Source of the DNA: an uncultured Clostridium sp.
Lineage (GTDB): Bacteria; Bacillota; Clostridia; TANB77; CAG-508
Assembly (NCBI GenBank): GCA_946487895.1
Contig: CAMLUO010000001.1
Coordinates: 1-41,539, forward strand
Reading direction: 5' to 3'
Length of the DNA: 41,539 nt
Shown here: piece after piece, positions 33,953-41,539 of the stretch
Numbering within the stretch: the stretch's first letter is position 1
Layout of the letters: the number at the start of each line of letters is the position of its first letter
Notes under the pieces: model-generated
The model's database searches: none
Seen by the model: only the letters and a program-made list of their open reading frames with translations
What the model was told of the DNA's origin: nothing
Made by a program: the position numbers and the translations under genes

Positions 33953-34801
33953 TTAATTTGTATGTAATCTTATTAATTCTGCAATTGTTTCTTTCATGTC
34001 TTTTCTTTCAACAATTTTATCAATAAATCCATGTTCCAATAAAAATTCTGAACGTTGAAAACCTTCTGGAAGTTTTTGCTTTATTGTTTGCTCTATAACT
34101 CTTGGTCCTGCAAATCCAATTAATGCTTTAGGTTCTGCTAAAATAATGTCTCCTAAACTTGCAAAACTTGCAGTTACACCACCAGTTGTTGGGTCTGTCA
34201 AAACTGAAATATATAAAAGCCCTGCTTTGTTTAGTTTTGCAATAGCACTTGAGGTTTTTGCCATTTGCATTAAAGATATTATTCCCTCCTGCATTCTAGC
34301 TCCACCAGATACGCAAAACATTACTAATGGTAACTTTTTCTTAATTGCTGTTTCAATTGCTAAAGTAATTCTTTCTCCTACTGCTTCTCCCATACTTCCC
34401 ATTAGGAAATTACCATCCATAACTCCTAAAACTGCTTTTTCTCCTTCAATTTCACATATTCCGCATTTTACTGCTTCATCAATTTTAGTTTTTTCTCTTA
34501 ATCCTTCAACTTTTTTCATATAGCCTTTAAATTCTAATGGGTCTTTTGTTAATATATCTTTTCCTATTTCTTTAAATGTACCTTCATCTGCTATTTGTTT
34601 AATTCTTCTTCTTGCAGATAATCTGAAATGTTTACCACAATTAGGACATACACTTAAATTTGCATGTAATTCATCTTTATATATTATTTCTTTACATGCA
34701 TCACATTTAACCCATTTTCCAATCATCATGTCAGCTGCTTTTTCATTTCTAACATTACTCTTTTCAGCTTCATTTACTTTTTTTACTTTGTCTATAACCA
34801 A
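33953..34801 (-). CDS. accD: acetyl-CoA carboxylase carboxyltransferase subunit beta
   Basis: A subunit of about 282 residues with the N-terminal zinc ribbon [16 protein letters not shown] and [10 protein letters not shown] (C-x2-C, then C-x2-C), and the crotonase-like core [13 protein letters not shown]-like segment (here [12 protein letters not shown]), [37 protein letters not shown] and [11 protein letters not shown]. The best start is a TTG at 34801: AAGGAGG lies nine bases upstream, whereas the in-frame ATG at 34837 has no such site and would read through it. A promoter with TTGCAA and TATAAT lies upstream. First gene of accD-accA-fabI. Confidence 0.94.
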   Translation of the reverse strand: MVIDKVKKVNEAEKSNVRNEKAADMMIGKWVKCDACKEIIYKDELHANLSVCPNCGKHFRLSARRRIKQIADEGTFKEIGKDILTKDPLEFKGYMKKVEGLREKTKIDEAVKCGICEIEGEKAVLGVMDGNFLMGSMGEAVGERITLAIETAIKKKLPLVMFCVSGGARMQEGIISLMQMAKTSSAIAKLNKAGLLYISVLTDPTTGGVTASFASLGDIILAEPKALIGFAGPRVIEQTIKQKLPEGFQRSEFLLEHGFIDKIVERKDMKETIAELIRLHTN

Positions 34802-34864
34802 AAGAATTCTCCTCCTTACGTACAAAGATAAAGCCATTGTACATGACTTAAATTTTGTATTTGT

Positions 34865-34893
34865 ATTATATATTTTATTTCATTTTTTTGCAA
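34865..34893 (-). promoter_or_regulatory. promoter of accD-accA-fabI
   Basis: TTGCAA (34888-34893) and TATAAT (34865-34870) on the minus strand with a 17-base spacer. An inverted repeat AAGCGGTC (34901-34908) / GACCGTTT (34935-34942) lies just upstream, between this and the divergent HTH gene, and could be an operator. Confidence 0.65.
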
Positions 34894-34986
34894 CTAGTAC
34901 AAGCGGTCAAATTTTTCGTCTCTCCAGTGTATACGACCGTTTCTTAAAATACTATAAAATTTTAAAAAATGTGAAAGGATTTTAAA

Positions 34987-35260
34987 ATGTATCAATGTAC
35001 AAAATTTAATAATCATTTAAATGTTTCTAGCAATAAAATTAAGGAGTTAAGAGAAAAAAAATCACTTATCTCTTACGGATTTATCTACGAAATTAGCTTT
35101 AGTTGGAATTGATATATCAAAACCTTCATTACACAAATTAGAAAAAGGCAAACGTATTTTAAAAGATTATGAACTATATGCTTTGTCATATGTTTTTAAA
35201 GTTCCAATTGAAGAAATTTTAGGTGATTTTATTCAAGATTTTAAAAAACAAATTAATTAA
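34987..35260 (+). pseudogene. HTH (Xre-type) regulator broken in an A8 run
   Basis: The start reads MYQCTKFNNHLNVSSNKIKE and ELREKK; one base later in frame the rest reads LSLTDLSTKLALVGIDIS, LHKLEKGKRILKDYELYAL and VPIEEILGDF. Together these are a complete helix-turn-helix Xre domain of about 90 residues with the usual end. The extra base lies in an eight-A run (35054-35061). With seven A the frame is restored. AAAGGA precedes the ATG. This could be phase variation, recent decay or a sequencing error. No in-frame CGG is at this break. It is divergent from accD. Confidence 0.7.
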
Positions 35261-35483
35261 ATATTTAGTCAATTTTTATTATTTTTTCATTATAAAATTT
35301 TTGTAGTTCCACTTTAACTTATCTTTATATTTTTATTACCAAGTTTTAGAAATTCTATTTTTTATTCGGCTTATTCAAATAATTGCAAAAAACTTCAAAA
35401 AATTACATTTTACTCTTGAATTTATTTTTGTTTTATTATAATATAAGAAAGAAATATTATGAGATTACATAGGAGGATATCAA
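35261..35483. other. intergenic region with leader of the DUF4912 gene
   Basis: AT-rich DNA without a gene. AGGAGG lies seven bases before the next start codon. TTGAAT and TATAAT are visible upstream but only 15 bases apart, so the promoter is uncertain. Confidence 0.5.
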
Positions 35484-36434
35484 ATGCCAAGAAAAACAAA
35501 AGAACAAAATGATTTAGAATTAAAAAATGAAGAAAATATAGAAAAAACTACAACTAAAAAAGCTGCTAAAACGCCTAAAAAAGCAACTTCTACTGCAAAA
35601 AAAAGTAGTACTACAAAGAAAAGCACATCTACTACTAAAAAAGCTTCTACATCTTCTAGTAAAGCAACAAAAAGTAAAACTGCTAGTACAAAAAAGAAAA
35701 CTACAACTGCCACTTCAGGTACTAAAAAGAAAGCATCAACAGCTTCTACTAGAAAAAAAGCAACTACTACTAAAAAAACATCAACTACTAGAAAGAAAAC
35801 TTCTACTAAAAAAGCTTCTAGCAAAGAAGAAAAAGTTGAAATTGTTGAATATTATGATTTGCCATATAGGTATAATCAAACAGTTGTAAAAGTATTGGCA
35901 CAAACTCCTACAAATCTATTTATTTATTGGGATATATCAGATAAAGATAGAAAAAATTTTGAAAAAAAATACGGAGAACATTTCTTTGAAAATACTCGCC
36001 CTGTATTAATTGTTCATAATGATACAATTGGTTATAGCTTTGAAGTTGAAATAAATGATTTTGCAAACAGCTGGTATTTAAATGTTGCAGATAGTAAATG
36101 TGATTATCGTATTGAATTAGGAAGAAGACCAATAACTAAAACACAAGAAATTCAAGATAATTATTTTTATGTTTCTACTTCTAATGAAATAGAATCACCT
36201 AATGACCACATTTTATTTAATAAAGAACAAAAAATGGTTTATTTTAAAAATGTAAAAACAGGAGAACAAGTTTCAAAACCTATTTCTTCTATTTCATTTA
36301 TTAGGAATATGGGCAAAATTTATAATATTTATGATTTATATAAAGAACTTTATCAAAATGAAAATATAGAAGAATTATATGATTTATCTAATCCATCTTC
36401 TGGAAATCCTTCATCACGAAAGGAGCTTTTATAA
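35484..36434 (+). CDS. DUF4912 protein with histone H1-like basic tail
   Basis: A 316-residue protein. Residues 1 to about 112 are almost only Lys, Thr, Ser and Ala (for example KKAAKTPKKATSTAKK), like histone H1 tails or bacterial histone-like proteins, and are likely disordered and nucleic-acid or polyanion binding. The rest is a DUF4912 domain: LPYRYNQTVVKVLAQTPTN, LFIYWDISDKDRKNFEKKYG, YYVST-like strands and CDYRIELGRRP. Domains of this type often occur beside glycan-active enzymes. The stop and the next start codon overlap by one base (TAATG), so translation is coupled to the GH57 gene. Function is unknown; a polysaccharide-binding role is inference. Confidence 0.85.
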   Translation: MPRKTKEQNDLELKNEENIEKTTTKKAAKTPKKATSTAKKSSTTKKSTSTTKKASTSSSKATKSKTASTKKKTTTATSGTKKKASTASTRKKATTTKKTSTTRKKTSTKKASSKEEKVEIVEYYDLPYRYNQTVVKVLAQTPTNLFIYWDISDKDRKNFEKKYGEHFFENTRPVLIVHNDTIGYSFEVEINDFANSWYLNVADSKCDYRIELGRRPITKTQEIQDNYFYVSTSNEIESPNDHILFNKEQKMVYFKNVKTGEQVSKPISSISFIRNMGKIYNIYDLYKELYQNENIEELYDLSNPSSGNPSSRKELL

Positions 36435-38020
36435 TGCAAGAGAAAAAAGGTTATGTAAGTTTTGTTTTACACGCTCATCTTCCTTTTATACATCATCCAG
36501 AAAGTGATGATTATTTAGAGGAATCATGGTTATATGAGGCAATTTCTGAAACTTATATTCCATTATTAACAAATTTTCAAAAATTAGTAGATGAAGGTGT
36601 TAATTTCAGAATTACAATGTCTATGACTCCTCCTCTACTTTCAATGTTAGATAATAAATTATTACAAAAAAAATATATAAAATATTTGAAACAACTTATT
36701 GAATTATCTGAAAAAGAAATCAAAAGAACTGCTGGTGATGAGAGACTAAATAAGCTTTCTCATTACTATTTTGATAGATATTCGAATGATTTACATTTAT
36801 TTAAAGATGTTTATAAATGTAATCTAATAGAAGCTTTTAAGCATTTTCAAGACATTGGAGTTTTGGAAATTATTACATGTGGAGCTACACATGGTTATTT
36901 TCCAATTTTATATGTTAATGAAAAAACTGTTAAAGCTCAAATAGCTGTTGGAGTCCAAACATATGAAAGATATTTTGGAAGAAAACCTCGTGGAATTTGG
37001 CTTCCTGAATGTGGATATGTTCCTGAAGCAGACAAATATTTAAAAGAATTTGGTATAGATTATATTATTACTGAAACACATGGTATTTTATATGCAGACC
37101 CAACTCCAGTTTATGGCACATTTGCTCCAATTGTATCTCCACAAGGAGTAGTTGCATTTGGACGTGATATGGAATCTTCAAGACAAGTTTGGAGTTCTAT
37201 AAATGGTTATCCAGGAGATTTTAATTATAGAGAATTTTACCGTGATATTGGTTATGATGCTGATTATGATTATATAAAACCATATATTGCACATAATGGT
37301 GTACGTGTTCATACTGGTATTAAATATTATAGAATTACTGGAAAAACTGAATTCAAAGATTACTATAATCTTCAATGGGCAAAAGATTCTGCCGAAAGAC
37401 AAGCAGGTCACTTCTTCGATAGTAGAAATGCTCAAATTGAAAATTTATCAAAACATATGGATACACCTCCAATTATCCTTTGCCCTTATGATGCTGAACT
37501 TTATGGACATTGGTGGTATGAAGGTCCATATTGGTTATATATTTTATTTAAGAAAATTTATTATGATGATTGTAATTTCGAATTAATTACACCTTCAGAA
37601 TTTATAGATAAATATCCAAATATGCAGGTTGCAACTCCTTGTCGTTCTAGCTGGGGTGCTAATGGATATAGCGAAGTCTGGCTAAATCAAACAAATGACT
37701 ATGTGCATAGACATTTACATGTTGCAGGTGACAGAATGTGTGAACTTGCAAATCTTTATCCAAATGCTAAAGGATTAAAGAAAAAAGCTTTAAATCAATG
37801 TGCTAGAGAATTATTACTTGCTCAAAGTAGTGACTGGTTATTTATTATAACAAATGGTACTATGGTCGATTATGCTAAAAAAAGAATCAAAGACCATATT
37901 GGAAGATTTACTAAGTTATATTATCAAATAAAAGATAATGAAATTGATGAAGAATTTTTGAAAGACATATCTAAAAAAGATTGTGTTTTTCCAGATATAG
38001 ATTATAGAATTTATGGATAA
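36434..38020 (+). CDS. GH57 family 1,4-alpha-glucan branching-type enzyme (DUF1957)
   Basis: The 528-residue protein has the GH57 layout: FVLHAHLPFIHHPESDDYLE at the N-terminus, ITCGATHGYFPIL, GIWLPECGYVPEADKYL with the probable nucleophile Glu, YIITETHG, and CPYDAELYGHWWYEGP with the probable acid/base Asp. A C-terminal helical region of the DUF1957 type follows. Such enzymes branch alpha-glucans such as glycogen, or act on related polysaccharides. The gene overlaps the DUF4912 gene by one base, so they form one unit. A palindromic repeat with a T run follows the stop and may end transcription. Confidence 0.9.
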   Translation: MQEKKGYVSFVLHAHLPFIHHPESDDYLEESWLYEAISETYIPLLTNFQKLVDEGVNFRITMSMTPPLLSMLDNKLLQKKYIKYLKQLIELSEKEIKRTAGDERLNKLSHYYFDRYSNDLHLFKDVYKCNLIEAFKHFQDIGVLEIITCGATHGYFPILYVNEKTVKAQIAVGVQTYERYFGRKPRGIWLPECGYVPEADKYLKEFGIDYIITETHGILYADPTPVYGTFAPIVSPQGVVAFGRDMESSRQVWSSINGYPGDFNYREFYRDIGYDADYDYIKPYIAHNGVRVHTGIKYYRITGKTEFKDYYNLQWAKDSAERQAGHFFDSRNAQIENLSKHMDTPPIILCPYDAELYGHWWYEGPYWLYILFKKIYYDDCNFELITPSEFIDKYPNMQVATPCRSSWGANGYSEVWLNQTNDYVHRHLHVAGDRMCELANLYPNAKGLKKKALNQCARELLLAQSSDWLFIITNGTMVDYAKKRIKDHIGRFTKLYYQIKDNEIDEEFLKDISKKDCVFPDIDYRIYG

Positions 38021-38029
38021 TGTCTTATT

Positions 38030-38148
38030 GGGGACGTTTCCAAATGAGACATTTTGTCTCATTTGGGACAGTTCTCTTTTTTATTGTATAGATGTGTCCC
38101 AAAATGGACATTTTGTCTCAAACAGAAACGTCCCTAACGCGACACCTT
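38030..38148. repeat. GAAACGTCCC-type palindromic repeat cluster, copy 2
   Basis: It contains a perfect 12-bp hairpin CCAAATGAGACA/TGTCTCATTTGG (38040-38066) bounded by GGGACGTTTC and GGGACAGTTC, a T run near 38077-38082, then TGTCCCAAAATGGACA (38095-38110, identical to 8334-8349) and AGAAACGTCCC followed by GCGACA, also as in copy 1. The first hairpin plus T run may terminate the GH57 unit. Confidence 0.8.
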
Positions 38149-38225
38149 TTTAATAATTTAGCATATTATAATGTATAAGTTTTTTACATTTAGTAGATAC
38201 TAAATTTATTAGAAAGGGGATTTTT

Positions 38226-39116
38226 ATGAAGTCACTATGCATTAAAACAAATGATTCTAACATTATTTCGTATCTATTAAATGAATTAAAATATAGCAAG
38301 TTAGAAAATATATTTTTTTCCGAAAATCAATTTAAACATTATAAAAATATTATAATACACTATGTAGGTAATGATTTTCCCTCTTTTTATTCCAAAATCT
38401 CTTCTATCCTTTCTTTTTTAGTAATAGATGAATTAGAAGAAGATTTTTTGAAACGTATCTTATTGCAAAATTATTTTTATTTTAATAGCCAAGAAAGAGA
38501 ACAAATTCTTTCTTTCTGTTTTGATATTTTCGCAGATGACTATATTAATTGTTTTGATAAGAAATTTCAAATATTATATAATGGCTTTTATGATTTTATT
38601 AATGATAATAAAGTTCTTTATTTAGATGGTTTTATTTATTTTAGGCTTAAAGAATATTTTTCAATATTAGATGATACTGTAAATAATGCTGTAAATCACT
38701 TTTTAATTGAAAAAGAATATCTTGAATTTGTATCTTTGCTTAAATTATATATAAATTCTCAAGATTCTAAATGTGAACTTGTACATTTGATATATTCTTC
38801 ATCAGAATCAATTTTATTAGACAAGGATAAAAACATTATTGCTCCAGATAGTGATATTTTTAATGCTAAATATTTAAGTGATATTTCTTTTTCTTCAAAT
38901 GATTTTACTTTAAATTCATTATTGAATTTAGTTCCGAAAAAGATTTATATTCACTTGATTGATAATACGATTGATGAATTTATACAAACCTTAGAATTAG
39001 TATTTGAAAATAGAGTTAATTTATGTACTGATTGTAATATTTGTGAGTTTTATAAAAATTCTAATATTGATAATATATTAAAGAATTCAAAAATAAGTAT
39101 ACCTAAGAAGTCTTAA
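38226..39116 (+). CDS. ytxC: YtxC-like sporulation protein
   Basis: A 296-residue protein that matches the YtxC family in its central and C-terminal part. The hallmark LYLDGFIYFRLKEYFSILDD is followed by AVNHFLIEKEYLEFVSLLKL and a CELVHLIYSS segment, then a long domain ending in a cysteine cluster CTDCNICEFY. The N-terminal 100 residues are mostly helical. The role in B. subtilis is undefined, but the family is limited to spore formers. AAAGGGG lies eight bases before the ATG. It stands alone, with repeat DNA upstream and a terminator downstream. Confidence 0.75.
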   Translation: MKSLCIKTNDSNIISYLLNELKYSKLENIFFSENQFKHYKNIIIHYVGNDFPSFYSKISSILSFLVIDELEEDFLKRILLQNYFYFNSQEREQILSFCFDIFADDYINCFDKKFQILYNGFYDFINDNKVLYLDGFIYFRLKEYFSILDDTVNNAVNHFLIEKEYLEFVSLLKLYINSQDSKCELVHLIYSSSESILLDKDKNIIAPDSDIFNAKYLSDISFSSNDFTLNSLLNLVPKKIYIHLIDNTIDEFIQTLELVFENRVNLCTDCNICEFYKNSNIDNILKNSKISIPKKS

Positions 39117-39143
39117 AACTTCTAGATATACTTATCTTTTTTT
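39092..39143. terminator. bidirectional terminator
   Basis: ATAAGTATA (39093-39101) pairs with TATACTTAT (39127-39135), with a further AGAAGT/ACTTCT stem inside. T runs lie on both sides, so it serves the ytxC gene and the convergent gene at 39158. Confidence 0.85.
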
Positions 39144-39157
39144 AATATTTAACATTA

Positions 39158-39916
39158 TTAGCTTAATGAATTTACTGCTTCATTTAATCCAGGTAATAAT
39201 ATATCTATTAAATTTGTGTCTGTTGTATTAATTACCCATTTTCCATCTTGTTTTGTTAAATTAATAGTTTGTGTTGTAGTAGTTGTTTCTACATCTTCAT
39301 TTCTTAGTTCTTCTAGTAAATAATTTTCCATTTCTGCATCACTTAATTCTTGTCCACTAAATGCTACTCTTAATGCATTTTGCATATAATTTGCAATTAT
39401 TGTTCTAAAATTTTTATTTGTTACTTCAACAGTTACACTTGCAGTATTTTCTTCTTTAGTAGTTTCAGTAATTTTCCAACTTAGTTTTTCAAATAATAGA
39501 TTCATTGTTTCTTCATCTAAACTCTCACTGTCAAGTATATCTGATGATGATATTACTTCATTATAATTAATATATTCGTTTACTTTATCATAATCACCAT
39601 TTTTTAGTGCATTAAACATTCCTTCAACTACACCTTTTGGTCCATTTGCAAATACTACATATAATACAATGGCTAAAATTATGATAGCTATGATTACAAT
39701 TGCTGTTATTATTGGCGCTTTTTTTGATTTCTTACCTTCAACAGTTACTTTTCCTTTTACTTTACTATTCTCTTTTTTCTTGTCTCCTTCTTGTTTACTT
39801 GTGTCGTTCCTTTTTGCATTAGTCTTTTTTTCAGTACTTTTTGTTTCTTTTACAGTATTATTTGTTCCTTCTGTTGATTTTTTTACTTCCTCTTGTTTCT
39901 TTTCTTTTTCTTCCAT
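39158..39916 (-). CDS. membrane-anchored protein with charged cytoplasmic tail
   Basis: The 252-residue protein has a long Lys/Glu/Thr-rich N-terminal region (about 1-66, no hydrophobic stretch), one membrane helix (about 68-90, APIITAIVIIAIIILAIVL) and an extracellular domain. That domain starts GPKGVVEGMFNALKNGDYDKVNEYI and ends WVINTTDTNLIDILLPGLNE, the pattern of NTF2-like DUF4878/DUF5105 domains in Firmicutes surface proteins. Function is unknown. AGGAGG is seen upstream of the ATG. It is convergent with ytxC and shares its terminator. Confidence 0.8.
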   Translation of the reverse strand: MEEKEKKQEEVKKSTEGTNNTVKETKSTEKKTNAKRNDTSKQEGDKKKENSKVKGKVTVEGKKSKKAPIITAIVIIAIIILAIVLYVVFANGPKGVVEGMFNALKNGDYDKVNEYINYNEVISSSDILDSESLDEETMNLLFEKLSWKITETTKEENTASVTVEVTNKNFRTIIANYMQNALRVAFSGQELSDAEMENYLLEELRNEDVETTTTTQTINLTKQDGKWVINTTDTNLIDILLPGLNEAVNSLS

Positions 39917-40009
39917 ATCTTTTCCTCCTTTTATTTACTAAATTTAATATTAATTGAATTATATAATAACCATTTTCTTTTTGCAATATTTTTTATTTTA
40001 TTTATTTAA

Positions 40010-40471
40010 TTAATTCATTATACTTCTAACCAATAAATATTCATTGCATTTACCAACAAAAAATAACAATGCCCATATTAAAGCTAATCCTATAAATACA
40101 TACATAGCTATATACCCAGCTTTAAGAGAAATTCCTGTTATATAACAAATTCTTTTTATAAATTCCATATGTATAGTTTCATAACCTTCTTTAAAACTAT
40201 TATTCTTTGCAATTACAAAATTTTCACTTGGTACTAAATAGATTTCTGACAATTTATATATTACATCTAAATCTGGATATTCCAATCCATATTCCCACTT
40301 CTTTATTGTTTTCTCATTTAATATAATCCCTTTTCTTGTTAATTCATCTACCACATTCCAATAAGACCAATTTTTTTCTTGTCTCAAATCTCTTAATAAT
40401 TGTTCAATTGTTCTCGTTTCTACTATTTTATTTTCTTGTTCTTTATTTTCTTTACTTTTGTTTATTAACAT
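40010..40471 (-). CDS. HTH (Xre-type) protein with C-terminal membrane helix
   Basis: The 153-residue protein has a polar N-terminus, a cro/C1-type helix-turn-helix (about 23-85, with TIEQLLRDLRQEKNWSYWNV and LNEKTIKKWEYGLEYPDLD) and a hydrophobic helix near the C-terminus (about 118-139, YIAMYVFIGLALIWALLFF). A membrane-tethered DNA-binding protein is suggested. The KKWEYGLEYPDLDVIYKLSEIY segment, seen in two parts, is typical of Xre recognition helices. AGGGGG precedes the ATG. Between gpr and the anchored protein gene, it may be a sporulation-related regulator, but this is only position-based. Confidence 0.82.
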   Translation of the reverse strand: MLINKSKENKEQENKIVETRTIEQLLRDLRQEKNWSYWNVVDELTRKGIILNEKTIKKWEYGLEYPDLDVIYKLSEIYLVPSENFVIAKNNSFKEGYETIHMEFIKRICYITGISLKAGYIAMYVFIGLALIWALLFFVGKCNEYLLVRSIMN

Positions 40472-40600
40472 TATATTTCCCCCTTTTTCTTTAGTTTTAC
40501 TACTTCTCCTACTTTTGCTATTATTATAACAATAGAAAAACGCTATTTCAATAATTTAATAAAATATTTTTCTACAATTCATAGTATTATTAAAATTAGT

Positions 40601-40640
40601 AAAAGATATATTTACTTCTAAATATATAAATATATCTTTT
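40601..40640 (-). terminator. terminator of gpr
   Basis: AAAAGATATATTTA (40601-40614) pairs perfectly with TAAATATATCTTTT (40627-40640), eleven bases after the gpr stop codon, with a modest T tail on the minus strand. Confidence 0.65.
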
Positions 40641-40650
40641 TCTTCCTATA

Positions 40651-41538
40651 TTACATTGCAAAATTAATTCCTCTTGCAACAACATCTTTCATATTTTCAA
40701 TCAAATCATCAATTTCTTTTGGGGTTACTATCAAGTTATATTCTTTAGGGTTTAAAGCTTCTTTTATTTCTTCATAATTATCTTGTTCTTTTAATTCATT
40801 TAAATAATCATTTGATTTTGCCTCATCTTGCAATTTAGTTATAAACAAATCAAGTGAATCATTTACTAATACTGCTGTTTCTACAACTGTTGGTATTCCA
40901 ATCGCAATAACTGGTATTCCTAATGAATTTTGACTAATTTCACTTCTTGTATTTCCAACTCCTGCACCTGGTACAATCCCTGTATCTGAAAGTTGAACTG
41001 TACTACTGATTCTTTCAATACTTCTTGAAGCTAAGGCATCAATTACAATTAAAAGTTTTGGTTTTATATTATCAACTACACCTTTTAAAATTTCAACAGT
41101 TTCTATTCCTGTTGTACCTAAAACACCTGGTGCTATTGCACTTACCATTCTAGTTCCTTCTTCTACATATTGTGGTAAATAATTTATTAAATGCCTTGTA
41201 ACATCAATTTCATTAATAACTTTAGGGCCTAAACTATCTGGTGTTACATAGACATTTCCAAGTCCTACTACTAAAATTTCTCCTTGTTTGTCTATATGCA
41301 CATCAATCAATTTTCTTAGCTCATTTGTTAATGTCTCTGATGCTTTTTGTATCTCATCTTCTTGTGCAATTTTTAATTTTTTAATATCAATAGTTACATA
41401 TGTTCCTATTGGTTTTCCTATTGCTTTTTCACCATTCCCATTTGTTATTTTTACTCTTTCAATCTTTATATTTTCATTTACATCTTCTTGTTCACTCTCA
41501 ATTCCATCAATTTGATTTTCAATATTATTTGCTTTTTG
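40651..41538 (-). CDS. gpr: germination protease GPR (5' end outside window)
   Basis: At least 296 residues of the spore protease that degrades small acid-soluble proteins at germination. Seen are VVGLGNVYVTPDSLGPKV, MVSAIAPGVLGTTGIETVE, LIVIDALASRSIERISSTVQ and LSDTGIVPGAGVGNTRSEIS, all typical of the GPR family (peptidase A25). The frame stays open from about 41310 through a polar segment (KPIGTYVTIDIKKLKI and upstream) to the window edge, so the TTG at 41310 is not the start. The N-terminal propeptide is missing because the sequence ends. A terminator hairpin follows. Confidence 0.93.
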   Translation of the reverse strand, partial: QKANNIENQIDGIESEQEDVNENIKIERVKITNGNGEKAIGKPIGTYVTIDIKKLKIAQEDEIQKASETLTNELRKLIDVHIDKQGEILVVGLGNVYVTPDSLGPKVINEIDVTRHLINYLPQYVEEGTRMVSAIAPGVLGTTGIETVEILKGVVDNIKPKLLIVIDALASRSIERISSTVQLSDTGIVPGAGVGNTRSEISQNSLGIPVIAIGIPTVVETAVLVNDSLDLFITKLQDEAKSNDYLNELKEQDNYEEIKEALNPKEYNLIVTPKEIDDLIENMKDVVARGINFAM

Positions 41539-41539
41539 A

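Noticed and set aside
35480-35824. Minus-strand frame of 114 residues rich in Val, Phe and Leu opposite the Lys-rich tail
   Set aside because: It is the mirror of the Lys/Thr/Ala codons of the DUF4912 protein and has no start signal.
41288-41310. TTG at 41310 as the start of gpr
   Set aside because: The frame stays open and protein-like to the window edge, and the family has further N-terminal sequence, so the gene is cut by the window.
1-41539. CRISPR array
   Set aside because: No series of short direct repeats with regular unique spacers was seen; the tandem repeats at 12233-12435 are coding.

Overview
The window looks like the chromosome of a very AT-rich, spore-forming member of the Clostridia, probably an uncultured gut lineage. 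This rests on the low GC content, Gram-positive style ribosome binding sites (AGGAGG), a germination protease gene (gpr), a ytxC-type sporulation gene, the ireB-ruvX-DUF1292 cluster, and Mini-III, RbgA and FabI homologues typical of Firmicutes. I cannot name the species.

Layout. 0-1.6 kb: an IS110-family insertion sequence. 1.7-6.3 kb: a two-subunit transketolase and a SERCA-like calcium P-type ATPase. 6.6-8.3 kb: tRNA-Glu, a tiny gene, mrnC and rbgA. 8.4-14.1 kb: a long leftward gene run with a small membrane protein, an unusual CpaE/MinD-like protein with a degenerate P-loop, AT-hook-like motifs and an LPGF repeat, a membrane GAF plus degenerate GGDEF protein, then ireB, ruvX, DUF1292 and a membrane protein. 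14.2-18.4 kb: a G5/SH3/glucosaminidase wall hydrolase, a membrane-anchored protein and an acyl-CoA synthetase. 18.5-22.2 kb: a decayed mobilizable element (broken MobV relaxase, oriT-like palindromes, short orphan genes, a 79-bp repeat) beside the 3' end of tRNA-Leu. 22.4-30.8 kb: recN, hisS, a small gene, and recJ-rel-metallohydrolase. 30.9-34.8 kb: an Rpn/PD-(D/E)XK protein, then accD-accA-fabI. 35-41.5 kb: a broken HTH gene, a DUF4912 protein with a histone-like tail joined to a GH57 enzyme, ytxC, an anchored lipoprotein-like protein, an HTH-membrane protein and gpr running off the end.

The most striking observation is that three conserved genes (ruvX, an acyl-CoA synthetase gene and recN) are each split by a single extra base, always in the +1 direction, and in all three an in-frame CGG codon sits at the break. 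Scanning by eye I found no in-frame CGG in the intact conserved genes. The only other in-frame CGG codons I found are in four poorly conserved genes, three of them in the mobile region. This fits programmed +1 frameshifting, or four-base decoding, at CGG. Sequencing error and ordinary gene decay remain possible.

Other noteworthy structure: two related elements with terminal inverted repeats (16.5 and 33.0 kb) and a solo end at 9.3 kb; a family of GAAACGTCCC palindromic repeats at 8.3 and 38.0 kb; two nearly identical promoters (6.76 and 26.16 kb); and LexA-like boxes flanking the recN promoter.
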